A stretch of DNA of 64,000 nucleotides, from assembly GCF_937616625.2 (NCBI RefSeq), contig NC_065573.1, positions 7,827,001 through 7,891,000 on the forward strand. Direction: 5' to 3'. Numbering within the stretch: position 1 is the stretch's first letter; every line of letters starts with the position of its first letter. Below the pieces are notes generated by a model. It saw only the letters and a list, made by a program, of their open reading frames with translations. It had not been told where the DNA came from and did no database searches. The DNA comes from Mercurialis annua. Taxonomy: Eukaryota; Streptophyta; Magnoliopsida; Malpighiales; Euphorbiaceae. A program made the position numbers and the translations under genes. This document shows positions 38,005 through 50,934 of the stretch, one piece after another.

Positions 38005-41000
38005 AACGTTACGAAATAAATCCAAATGTTTCACCTTTTTAGTGATATAAGCCAAACGTTTACAATCGTTACGAAACAAATCCAAACGTTTCACCTTTTA
38101 TAGCGATTTAAGCCAAACGTTTACAAAGGTTATGAAACAAATCCTAATGTGTCACCTTTTTAGCAATTTAAGCCACACGTTTACAAACGTTACGAAACAA
38201 ATTCAAGCGTTTCACCTTTTTAGCAATTTAAGCCAAACATTTACAAACGTTACGAAACAAATCAAAGCTTTTCACCTTTGTAGAAATATAAGCCAAACGT
38301 TTACAAACGTTTACAAACGTTACGAAACAAATCCAAACATTTCGAAACAAATCCAAACGTTTCGAAACAAATCCAAAGGTTTACCCTTTTTAGCGATTTA
38401 AGCCAAACGTTTACAAATGTTACGAAACAAATCCAAGCGTTTCAACTTATTTATCAATTTAAGTCAAACATTTACAAACGTTACAAATCAAATCTAAGCT
38501 TTCACCTTTTTAGAAATATAAACCAAATGTTTAAAACGTTACGAAACAAATCCAAATGTTTCCCACTTTTTGCAATTTAAGCCAAACGTTTACAAACATT
38601 ACGAAACAAATCTAAACATTTTTCCTTTTTAGCGATTTAAGCCAAATGTTTACAAGCGTTACAAAACATATCCAAACGATTCACCTTTTTAGCGATTTAA
38701 GACAAACGTTTACAAAGGTTACGAAACAAATCGAAATGTGTCACCTTTTTAGCAATTTAAGCCAAACGTTTACAAACGTTACGAAACAAATCCATATGTT
38801 TCACCTTTTTAGCGATTTAGGGCAATCATTTACAAACGTTACGAAACATATACAAACGTTTCACATTTTTAGCGATTTAAGCCGAACGTTTCTAAACGTT
38901 ACGAAACAAAACCAAACGTTTAAAACGTTATGAAATAAATCCAAATGTTTCACATTTTTAACGATTTAAGCCAAACCCTTACAAACGTTACGAAACAAAT
39001 CCAAGCGTTTCACCTTTTTAGCAATTTAAGCCAAAAGTTTACAAACGTTACGAAACAAATTCAAGCGTTTCACATTTTCAGTAATTTAAATCAAACGTTA
39101 TGAAACTAATCCAAACGTTTCACTATTTTAGCGATTGAAGACAAACGTTTACAAACGTAATGAAACAAATCCAAACATTTCACCCTTTTAGCGATTTATG
39201 CCAAACATTTTGCAAACGTTACAAAACAAATCCAAACGTTTCACCTTTTTAGCGATTGAAGCCAAACGTTACGAAATAAATCCAAATGTTTCACCTTTTT
39301 AGTGATATAAGCCAAACGTTTACAATCGTTACGAAACAAATCCAAACGTTTCACCTTTTATAGCGATTTAAGCCAAACGTTTACAAAGGTTATGAAACAA
39401 ATCTAAATGTTTCATCTTTTTAGCAATTTAAGCCAAACGTTTACAAACGTTAGGAAACAAATTCAAGCGTTTCACCTTTTTAGCAATTTAAGCCAAACGT
39501 TTACAAACGTTACGAAACAAATCAAAGCTTTTCACCTTTTTAGAAATTTAAGCCAAACGTTTACAAACGTTTACAAACGTTACGAAACAAATCCAAACAT
39601 TTTGAAACAAATCCAAACGTTTCGAAACAAATCCAAATGTTTACCCTTTTTAGCGATTTAAGCCAAACGTTTACAAACGTTACGAAACAAATCCAAGCGT
39701 TTCAACTTATTTATCAATTTAAGTCAAACATTTACAAACGTTACAAAACAAATCTAAGCTTTCACCTTTTTAGCAATATAAACCAAATGTTTAAAACGTT
39801 ACGAAACAAATCCAAATGTTTCCCACTTTTTGCAATTTAAGCCAAACGTTTACAAACATTACGAAACAAATCTAAACATTTTACCTTTTTAGCGATTTAA
39901 GCCAAATGTTTACAAGCGTTACAAAACATATCCAAACGATTCACCTTTTTAGCGATATAAGTCTAACGTTTACAAACATTACGAAACAAAACCAAACGTT
40001 TCACCTTTTTTCCGATTTAATCCAAACGTTTTCAAACGTTACGGAATAAATCCAAAGGTTTCATCTTTTTAGCGATTTAAGCCAAACGTTTACAAACGTT
40101 ACGAAACAAATCCAAACGTTTACAAAGGTTACAAAACAAATACAAACGTGTCACCTTTTTAGCAAAATAAGTAAACCGTTTACAAACGTTACAAAACAAA
40201 TCCAAAACGTTTCACCTTTATAGCGATTTAAGCCAAACGTTTACAAAGGTTATGAAACAAAACCAAATGTTTCCCCTTTTTAGCGATTTAAGCCAAACGT
40301 TTACAAAGGTTATGAAACAAAACCAAATGCTTCACCTTTTTAGCGATTTAAGCCAAACATTTACAAAGGTTACGAAACAAATCGAAACGTGTCACCATTT
40401 TAGCAATTTAAGCCAAACGTTTACAAACGTTACGAAACAAAATCCAAATATTTCACCTTTTTAGCGATTTAAGCCAAACATTTACAAACGTTACGAAACA
40501 TATACAAACGTTTCACATTTTTAGCGATTTAAGTCGAACGTTTACAAACGTTACGAAACAAAACCAAACGTTTATAACATTACGAAATAAATCCAAACGT
40601 TTCACACTTTTAGCGATTTAGGCCCAACCCTTACAAACGTTACGAAACAAAACCAAGCGTTTCACCTTTTTAGAAATTTAAGCCAAAAGTGTACAAATGT
40701 TACGAAACAAATTCAAGCGTTTCACATTTTTAGTAATTTAATCCAAACGTTATGAAACTAATCCAAACGTTTCACCATTTTAGCGATTGAAGCCAAACGT
40801 TTACAAACGTAAGGAAATAAATCCCAACATTTCACCTTTTTAGCGACTTATGCCAAACATTTACAAACGTTACGAAACAAATCCAAACGTTTCACGTTTT
40901 TAGCGATTGAAGCGAAACGTTTACAAACGTTACAAAACAAATCCAAACGTTTCACCTTTTTAGTGTTATAAGCCAAACGTTTACAAACGTTACGAAACAA

Positions 41001-41425
41001 ATCCAAACGTTTCACCTTTTATAGAGATTTAAGCCAAAATGTTTCACCTTTTAGCAATTTAAACCAAACGTTTACAAACGTTAGGAAACAAATCCAAGTA
41101 TTTCACCTTTTTAGCAATTTAAGCCAAACGTTTACAAACGTTACGAAACAAATCCAAACATTTCACCTTCTTAGAAATTTAAGTCAAACGTTTACAAACG
41201 TTACGAAACAATTCCAAACGTTTCGAAACAAATCCAAACGTTTAACACGTTACGAAACAAATCCAATTATTTCACCTTTTTAGCAATTTATGCCAAACGT
41301 TTACAAACTTTACGAAACAAATCCAAGCGTTTCACCTTTTTAGCAATTTATGCCAAACGTTTACAGACTTTACGTAACAAATCCAAGCGTTTCACCTTTT
41401 TTGCGATTTATGCCAAACGTTTACA
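38005..41425 (+). repeat. Higher-order repeat copy 3 (~3421 bp)
   Basis: Offset 3420 from copy 2. It shares CCTAATGTGTCACC with copies 1 and 5 and ACGTAAC (near 41371) with copy 1, but shares TCCGATTTAATCC (40011) with copies 4 and 5. The monomer at about 39391-39420 (TCTAAATGTTTCATC) is private to this copy. Confidence 0.9.
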
Positions 41426-44400
41426 AACGTTACGAAATAAATCCAAATGTTTCACCTTTTTAGTGATATAAGCCAAACGTTTACAATCGTTACGAAACAA
41501 ATCCAAACGTTTCACCTTTTATAGCGATTTAAGCCAAACGTTTACAAAGGTTATGAAACAAATCCAAATGTTTCACCTTTTTAGCAATTTAAGCCACACG
41601 TTTACAAACGTTACGAAACAAATTCAAGCGTTTCACCTTTTTAGCAATTTAAGCCAAACGTTTACAAACGTTACGAAACAAATCAAAGCTTTTCACCTTT
41701 GTAGAAATATAAGCCAAACGTTTACAAACGTTTACAAACGTTACGAAACAAATCCAAACATTTCGAAACAAATCCAAACGTTTCGAAACAAATCCAAAGG
41801 TTTACCCTTTTTAGCGATTTAAGCCAAACGTTTACAAATGTTACGAAACAAATCCAAGCGTTTCAACTTATTTATCAATTTAAGTCAAACATTTACAAAC
41901 GTTACAAATCAAATCTAAGCTTTCACCTTTTTAGAAATATAAACCAAATGTTTAAAACGTTACGAAACAAATCCAAATGTTTCCCACTTTTTGCAATTTA
42001 AGCCAAACGTTTACAAACATTACGAAACAAATCTAAACATTTTTCCTTTTTAGCGATTTAAGCCAAATGTTTACAAGCGTTACAAAACATATCCAAACGA
42101 TTCACCTTTTTAGCGATTTAAGACAAACGTTTACAAAGGTTACGAAACAAATCGAAATGTGTCACCTTTTTAGCAATTTAAGCCAAACGTTTACAAACGT
42201 TACGAAACAAATCCATATGTTTCACCTTTTTAGCGATTTAGGGCAATCATTTACAAACGTTACGAAACATATACAAACGTTTCACATTTTTAGCGATTTA
42301 AGCCGAACGTTTCTAAATGTTACGAAACAAAACCAAACGTTTAAAACGTTATGAAATAAATCCAAATGTTTCACATTTTTAACGATTTAAGCCAAACCCT
42401 TACAAACGTTACGAAACAAATCCAAGCGTTTCACCTTTTTAGCAATTTAAGCCAAAAGTTTACAAACGTTACGAAACAAATTCAAGCGTTTCACATTTTC
42501 AGTAATTTAAATCAAACGTTATGAAACTAATCCAAACGTTTCACTATTTTAGCGATTGAAGACAAACGTTTACAAACGTAATGAAACAAATCCAAACATT
42601 TCACCCTTTTAGCGATTTATGCCAAACATTTTGCAAACGTTACAAAACAAATCCAAACGTTTCACCTTTTTAGCGATTGAAGCCAAACGTTACGAAATAA
42701 ATCCAAATGTTTCACCTTTTTAGTGATATAAGCCAAACGTTTACAATCGTTACGAAACAAATCCAAACGTTTCACCTTTTATAGCGATTTAAGCCAAACG
42801 TTTACAAACGTTACGAAACAAATCCAACTGTTTCACCTTTTTGGCGATTTAAGCTAAACGTTTACAAACGTTAGGAAACAAATTCAAGCGTTTCACCTTT
42901 TTAGAAATTTAAGCCAAACGTTTACAAACGTTACGAAACAAATCAGAGCTTTTCACCTTTTTAGAAATTTAAGCCAAACGTTTACAAACGTTTACAAACG
43001 TTACGAAACAAATCCAAACATTTTGAAACAAATCCAAACGTTTCGAAACAAATCCAAATGTTTACCCTTTTTAGCGATTTAAGCCAAACGTTTACAAACG
43101 TTACGAAACAAATCCAAGCGTTTCAACTTATTTATCAATTTAAGTCAAACATTTACAAACGTTACAAAACAAATCTAAGCTTTCACCTTTTTAGCAATAT
43201 AAACCAAATGTTTAAAACGTTACGAAACAAATCCAAATGTTTCCCACTTTTTGCAATTTAAGCCAAACGTTTACAAACATTACGAAACAAATCTAAACAT
43301 TTTACCTTTTTAGCGATTTAAGCCAAATGTTTACAAGCGTTACAAAACATATCCAAACGATTCACCTTTTTAGCGATATAAGTCTAACGTTTACAAACAT
43401 TACGAAACAAAACCAAACGTTTCACCTTTTTTCCGATTTAATCCAAACGTTTTCAAACGTTACGGAATAAATCCAAAGGTTTCATCTTTTTAGCGATTTA
43501 AGCCAAACGTTTACAAACGTTACGAAACAAATCCAAACGTTTACAAAGGTTACAAAACAAATACAAACGTGTCACCTTTTTAGCAAAATAAGTAAACCGT
43601 TTACAAACGTTACAAAACAAATCCAAAACGTTTCACCTTTATAGCGATTTAAGCCAAACGTTTACAAAGGTTATGAAACAAAACCAAATGTTTCCCCTTT
43701 TTAGCGATTTAAGCCAAACGTTTACAAAGGTTATGAAACAAAACCAAATGCTTCACCTTTTTAGCGATTTAAGCCAAACATTTACAAAGGTTACGAAACA
43801 AATCGAAACGTGTCACCATTTTAGCAATTTAAGCCAAACGTTTACAAACGTTACGAAACAAAATCCAAATATTTCACCTTTTTAGCGATTTAAGCCAAAC
43901 ATTTACAAACGTTACGAAACATATACAAACGTTTCACATTTTTAGCGATTTAAGTCGAACGTTTACAAACGTTACGAAACAAAACCAAACGTTTATAACA
44001 TTACGAAATAAATCCAAACGTTTCACACTTTTAGCGATTTAGGCCCAACCCTTACAAACGTTACGAAACAAAACCAAGCGTTTCACCTTTTTAGAAATTT
44101 AAGCCAAAAGTGTACAAATGTTACGAAACAAATTCAAGCGTTTCACATTTTTAGTAATTTAATCCAAACGTTATGAAACTAATCCAAACGTTTCACCATT
44201 TTAGCGATTGAAGCCAAACGTTTACAAACGTAAGGAAATAAATCCCAACATTTCACCTTTTTAGCGACTTATGCCAAACATTTACAAACGTTACGAAACA
44301 AATCCAAACGTTTCACGTTTTTAGCGATTGAAGCGAAACGTTTACAAACGTTACAAAACTAATCCAAACGTTTCACCTTTTTAGCGTTATAAGCCAAACG

Positions 44401-44846
44401 TTTACAAACGTTACGAAACAAATCCAAACGTTTCACCTTTTATAGAGATTTAAGCCAAAATGTTTCACCTTTTAGCAATTTAAGCCAAACGTTTACAAAC
44501 TATACGAAACAAATCCAAGTATTTCACCTTTTTAGCAATTTAAGCCAAACGTTTACAAACGTTACGAAACAAATCAAAACATTTCACCTTCTTAGAAATT
44601 TAAGTCAAACGTTTACAAACGTTACGAAACAATTCCAAACGTTTCGAAACAAATCCAAACGTTTAACACGTTACGAAACAAATCCAATTATTTCACCTTT
44701 TTAGCAATTTATGCCAAACGTTTACAAACTTTACGAAACAAATCCAAGCGTTTCACCTTTTTAGCAATTTATGCCAAACGTTTACAGACTTTACGAAACA
44801 AATCCAAGCGTTTCACCTTTTTTGCGATTTATGCCAAACGTTTACA
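41426..44846 (+). repeat. Higher-order repeat copy 4 (~3421 bp)
   Basis: Offset 3421 from copy 3. Its most visible difference is at about 42795-42900: TTACGAAACAAATCCAACTG, then TTTGGCGATTTAAGCTAAACG, replaces the variants of the other four copies over about two monomers, with flanks unchanged. That pattern fits a short gene-conversion tract. It also carries CCAAATGTTTCACC at 41564. Confidence 0.9.
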
Positions 44847-47800
44847 AACGTTACGAAATAAATCCAAATGTTTCACCTTTTTAGTGATATAAGCCAAACG
44901 TTTACAATCGTTACGAAACAAATCCAAACGTTTCACCTTTTATAGCGATTTAAGCCAAACGTTTACAAAGGTTATGAAACAAATCCTAATGTGTCACCTT
45001 TTTAGCAATTTAAGCCAAACGTTTACAAACGTTACGAAACAAATTCAAGCGTTTCACCTTTTTAGCAATTTAAGCCAAACGTTTACAAACGTTACGAAAC
45101 AAATCAAAGCTTTTCACCTTTGTAGAAATATAAGCCAAACGTTTACAAACGTTTACAAACGTTACGAAACAAATCCAAACATTTCGAAACAAATCCAAAC
45201 GTTTCGAAACAAATCCAAAGGTTTACCCTTTTTAGCGATTTAAGCCAAACGTTTACAAATGTTACGAAACAAATCCAAGCGTTTCAACTTATTTATCAAT
45301 TTAAGTCAAACATTTACAAACGTTACAAATCAAATCTAAGCTTTCACCTTTTTAGAAATATAAACCAAATGTTTAAAACGTTACGAAACAAATCCAAATG
45401 TTTCCCACTTTTTGCAATTTAAGCCAAACGTTTACAAACATTACGAAACAAATCTAAACATTTTTCCTTTTTAGCGATTTAAGCCAAATGTTTACAAGCG
45501 TTACAAAACATATCCAAACGATTCACCTTTTTAGCGATTTAAGACAAACGTTTACAAAGGTTACGAAACAAATCGAAATGTGTCACCTTTTTAGCAATTT
45601 AAGCCAAACGTTTACAAACGTTACGAAACAAATCCATATGTTTCACCTTTTTAGCGATTTAGGGCAATCATTTACAAACGTTACGAAACATATACAAACG
45701 TTTCACATTTTTAGCGATTTAAGCCGAACGTTTCTAAATGTTACGAAACAAAACCAAACGTTTAAAACGTTATGAAATAAATCCAAATGTTTCACATTTT
45801 TAACGATTTAAGCCAAACCCTTACAAACGTTACGAAACAAATCCAAGCGTTTCACCTTTTTAGCAATTTAAGCCAAAAGTTTACAAACGTTACGAAACAA
45901 ATTCAAGCGTTTCACATTTTCAGTAATTTAAATCAAACGTTATGAAACTAATCCAAACGTTTCACTATTTTAGCGATTGAAGACAAACGTTTACAAACGT
46001 AATGAAACAAATCCAAACATTTCACCCTTTTAGCGATTTATGCCAAACATTTTGCAAACGTTACAAAACAAATCCAAACGTTTCACCTTTTTAGCGATTG
46101 AAGCCAAACGTTACGAAATAAATCCAAATGTTTCACCTTTTTAGTGATATAAGCCAAACGTTTACAATCGTTACGAAACAAATCCAAACGTTTCACCTTT
46201 TATAGCGATTTAAGCCAAACGTTTACAAAGGTTATGAAACAAATCCAAATGTTTCACCTTTTTAGCAATTTAAGCCAAACGTTTACAAACGTTAAGAAAC
46301 AAATTCAAGCGTTTCACCTTTTTAGCAATTTAAGCCAAACGTTTACAAACGTTACGAAACAAATCAAAGCGTTTCACCTTTTTAGAAATTTAAGCCAAAC
46401 GTTTACAAACGTTTACAAACGTTACGAAACAAATCCAAACATTTTGAAACAAATCCAAACGTTTCGAAACAAATCCAAATGTTTACCCTTTTTAGCGATT
46501 TAAGCCAAACGTTTACAAACGTTACGAAACAAATCCAAGCGTTTCAACTTATTTATCAATTTAAGTCAAACATTTACAAACGTTACAAAACAAATCTAAG
46601 CTTTCACCTTTTTAGCAATATAAACCAAATGTTTAAAACGTTACGAAACAAATCCAAATGTTTCCCACTTTTTGCAATTTAAGCCAAACGTTTACAAACA
46701 TTACGAAACAAATCTAAACATTTTACCTTTTTAGCGATTTAAGCCAAATGTTTACAAGCGTTACAAAACATATCCAAACGATTCACCTTTTTAGCGATAT
46801 AAGTCTAACGTTTACAAACATTACGAAACAAAACCAAACGTTTCACCTTTTTTCCGATTTAATCCAAACGTTTTCAAACGTTACGGAATAAATCCAAAGG
46901 TTTCATCTTTTTAGCGATTTAAGCCAAACGTTTACAAACGTTACGAAACAAATCCAAACGTTTACAAAGGTTACAAAACAAATACAAACGTGTCACCTTT
47001 TTAGCAAAATAAGTAAACCGTTTACAAACGTTACAAAACAAATCCAAAACGTTTCACCTTTATAGCGATTTAAGCCAAACGTTTACAAAGGTTATGAAAC
47101 AAAACCAAATGTTTCCCCTTTTTAGCGATTTAAGCCAAACGTTTACAAAGGTTATGAAACAAAACCAAATGCTTCACCTTTTTAGCGATTTAAGCCAAAC
47201 ATTTACAAAGGTTACGAAACAAATCGAAACGTGTCACCATTTTAGCAATTTAAGCCAAACGTTTACAAACGTTACGAAACAAAATCCAAATATTTCACCT
47301 TTTTAGCGATTTAAGCCAAACATTTACAAACGTTACGAAACATATACAAACGTTTCACATTTTTAGCGATTTAAGTCGAACGTTTACAAACGTTACGAAA
47401 CAAAACCAAACGTTTATAACATTACGAAATAAATCCAAACGTTTCACACTTTTAGCGATTTAGGCCCAACCCTTACAAACGTTACGAAACAAAACCAAGC
47501 GTTTCACCTTTTTAGAAATTTAAGCCAAAAGTGTACAAATGTTACGAAACAAATTCAAGCGTTTCACATTTTTAGTAATTTAATCCAAACGTTATGAAAC
47601 TAATCCAAACGTTTCACCATTTTAGCGATTGAAGCCAAACGTTTACAAACGTAAGGAAATAAATCCCAACATTTCACCTTTTTAGCGACTTATGCCAAAC
47701 ATTTACAAACGTTACGAAACAAATCCAAACGTTTCACCTTTTTAGCGATTGAAGCGAAACGTTTACAAACGTTACGAAACAAATCCAAACGTTTCACCTT

Positions 47801-48267
47801 TTTAGTGTTATAAGCCAAACGTTTACAAACGTTACGAAACAAATCCAAACGTTTCACCTTTTATAGAGATTTAAGCCAAAATGTTTCACCTTTTAGCAAT
47901 TTAAACCAAACGTTTACAAACGTTAGGAAACAAATCCAAGTATTTCACCTTTTTAGCAATTTAAGCCAAACGTTTACAAACGTTACGAAACAAATCAAAA
48001 CATTTCACCTTCTTAGAAATTTAAGTCAAACGTTTACAAACGTTACGAAACAATTCCAAACGTTTCGAAACAAATCCAAACGTTTAACACGTTACGAAAC
48101 AAATCCAATTATTTCACCTTTTTAGCAATTTATGCCAAACGTTTACAAACTTTACGAAACAAATCCAAGCGTTTCACCTTTTTAGCAATTTATGCCAAAC
48201 GTTTACAGACTTTACGAAACAAATCCAAGCGTTTCACCTTTTTTGCGATTTATGCCAAACGTTTACA
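44847..48267 (+). repeat. Higher-order repeat copy 5 (~3421 bp), last copy
   Basis: Offset 3421 from copy 4. At about 48268 the sequence leaves the unit: copies 1-4 are followed by AAATAAATCCAAATGTTTC and TAGTGATATAAG, but here AAACAAATCCAAACGTTTCG and TAGCGATGTAAG follow. So the array ends within a few tens of bases of five whole units. It has CACCTTTTTAGCGATTGAAG near 47735 where copies 1-4 have CACGTTTTTAGC. Confidence 0.9.
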
Positions 48268-50934
48268 AACGTTACGAAACAAATCCAAACGTTTCGCCTT
48301 TTTAGCGATGTAAGCCAAATGTTTACAAATGATAGAAACAAATCAAAATGCTTAACCTTTTTAGCGATTTAAGCCAAACGTTTACAAACGTTACAAAACA
48401 AATCCAAACATTTCACCTTTTTAGCGATTTAAGCCAAACATTTACAAACGTTACGAAACATATACAAACATTTCACATTTTTAGCGATTTAAGCCGAACG
48501 TTGACAAACGTTACAAAACAAAACAAAACGTTTAAAACATTGCGAAATAAATCCAAACGTCTCACACTTTTAGCGATTTAAGCCAAACCCTTACAAACGT
48601 TACGAAATAAAACCAAGCGTTTCACCTTTTTAGCAATTTAAGCCAAAAGTGTACAAATGTTACGAAATAAATTCAAGTGTTTCACATTTTTAGTAATTTA
48701 AGCCAAACATTATGAAACTAATCCAAACGTTTCACCATTTTAGCGATTGAAGCCAAACGTTTACAAACGTAAGGAAACAAATCCAAACATTTCACCTTTT
48801 TAGCGACTTATGCCAAACATTTACAAACGTTACGAAACAAATCCAAATGTTTCCCCTTTTTACCGATTTAAGCCAAACGTTTACAAACGTTACGAAAGAA
48901 ATCCAAGCGTTTCAACTTATTTAGCAATTTAACTCAAACATTTACAAACGTTACAAAACAAATCTAAGCTTTCACCTTTTTGGCAATTTAAACCAAACGT
49001 TTAAAACGTTACGAAACAAATCCAAACGCTTCCCACTTTTAGCAATTTAAGTCAAACATTTACAAACGTTACGAAACAAATTTAAACATTTTACCTTTTT
49101 AGCGATTTAAGCCAAATGTTCACAAGCGTTACAAAATATATCCAAACGTTTCACCTTTTTGGCGATATAAGCCGAACGTTTACAAACATTACGAAACAAA
49201 ACCAAACGTTTCACCTTTTTTACGATTTAATCCAAACGTTTTCAAACCTTACGGAATAAATCCAAATGTTTCACCTTTTTAGTGATTTAAGCCAAACCTT
49301 TACAAACGTTACGAAACAAATCCAAACTTTTCACCTTTTAAGTGATTTAAGACAAACGTTTACAAAGGTTACAAAAAAAATACAAACATGTCACCTTTTT
49401 AGCTATTTAAGCAAAACGTGTATAAACGTTACAAAACAAATTCAAAATGTTTCACCTTTATAGCGATTTAAGCCAAACGTTTATAAAGGTTATGAAACAA
49501 AACCTAACATTTCACCTTTTTTGCGATTTAAGCCAAACGTTTACAAAGGTTATGAAACAAATCCAAATGTTTCACCTTTTTAGCGATTTAAGCCAAACAT
49601 TTATAAAGGTTACGAATCAAATCGAAACGTATCACCTTTTAAGCAATTTAAGCCAAACGTTTACAAACATTACGAAGCAAAATCCAAATGTTTCACCTTT
49701 TTAGCGATTTAAGCCAAACATTTACAAACGTTATGAAACATATACAAACGTTTCACATTTTTAGCGATTTAAGACGAACGTTTACAAACGTTACGAAACA
49801 AAACCAAACGTTTAAAGCATTACGAAGTAAATCCAAACGTTTCACATTTTTAGAGATTTAAGCCAAACCCTTACAAACGTTACGAAACAAATCCAAGCGT
49901 TTCCCCTTTTTAGCAAATTAAGCCAAACGTTTATAAACGTTGCGAAACAAATCCAAACGTTTCTCATTTTTAGCCATTTAAGCTAAACGTTTACAAACGT
50001 TACGAAACAAATCCAAACGTTTCAACTTCTTAGCGATTTAAGCCAAACATTTACAAAAGTTATGAAACAAATCAAAACGTTACGAAACAAAACCAAACGT
50101 TTACAAACGATACGAAACAAATCCAAGCATTTCACCTTTTTAGCAATTTAAGCCAAATGTTTACAAACGTTACGAATCAAATCCAAGCGTTTCACCTTTT
50201 TAGCAATTTAAGCAAAACGTTTACAAACGATACTAAATAAAACCAAGCGAATCACCTTTTTAACAATTCAAGACAAAAGTTTACAAACGTTGCGAATCAA
50301 ATCCAAATGTTTCCCCATTTTAGCAATTTAAGCCAAACGTTTAGAACGTTACGAAACAAATCCAAACATTTCACATTTTTAGCGATTTAAGCCGCGTTTA
50401 CAAACGTTACGAAACAAATCTAAACGTTTCCCATAAACAAAACCAAGTGTTTCACCTTTTTAGTAATTTAAGGCACACGTTTACAAACGTTAGGAAGCAA
50501 ATCCAAACGTTTCACCTTTTTAGCGATTTAAGCCAAACATTTACAAATTTTACGAAACAAATCCAAACGTTTCCCCTTATTAATTTAAGGCAAACGTTTA
50601 CAAACGCTACGAAACAAATCCAAACATTTCGCCTTTTTACCAATTTAAGCCAAACGTTTACAAACATTACGAAACAAATCAAAACGTTTCACCTTTTTAG
50701 ATTTAAGCAAATCGTTTGCATACGTTACGAAACAAATCCAAATGTTTCACCTCTTTAGCTATTTAAGCCAAATGTTAACAAATGTTATGAAACAAATTCA
50801 AACGTTTCACCTTTTTAGCGATTTAAGCCAAACGTTTACAAACGTTACGAAACAAATCCAAACGTTTCACCTTTATAGCTATTTAAGCCAAACTTTTACA
50901 AAAGTTACGAAACAAAACAAAACGTTTAAACGTT

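Noticed and set aside
31165..48267. CRISPR-like regular repeats
   Set aside because: The repeats are contiguous satellite monomers without unique spacers, in a plant-type repeat context.
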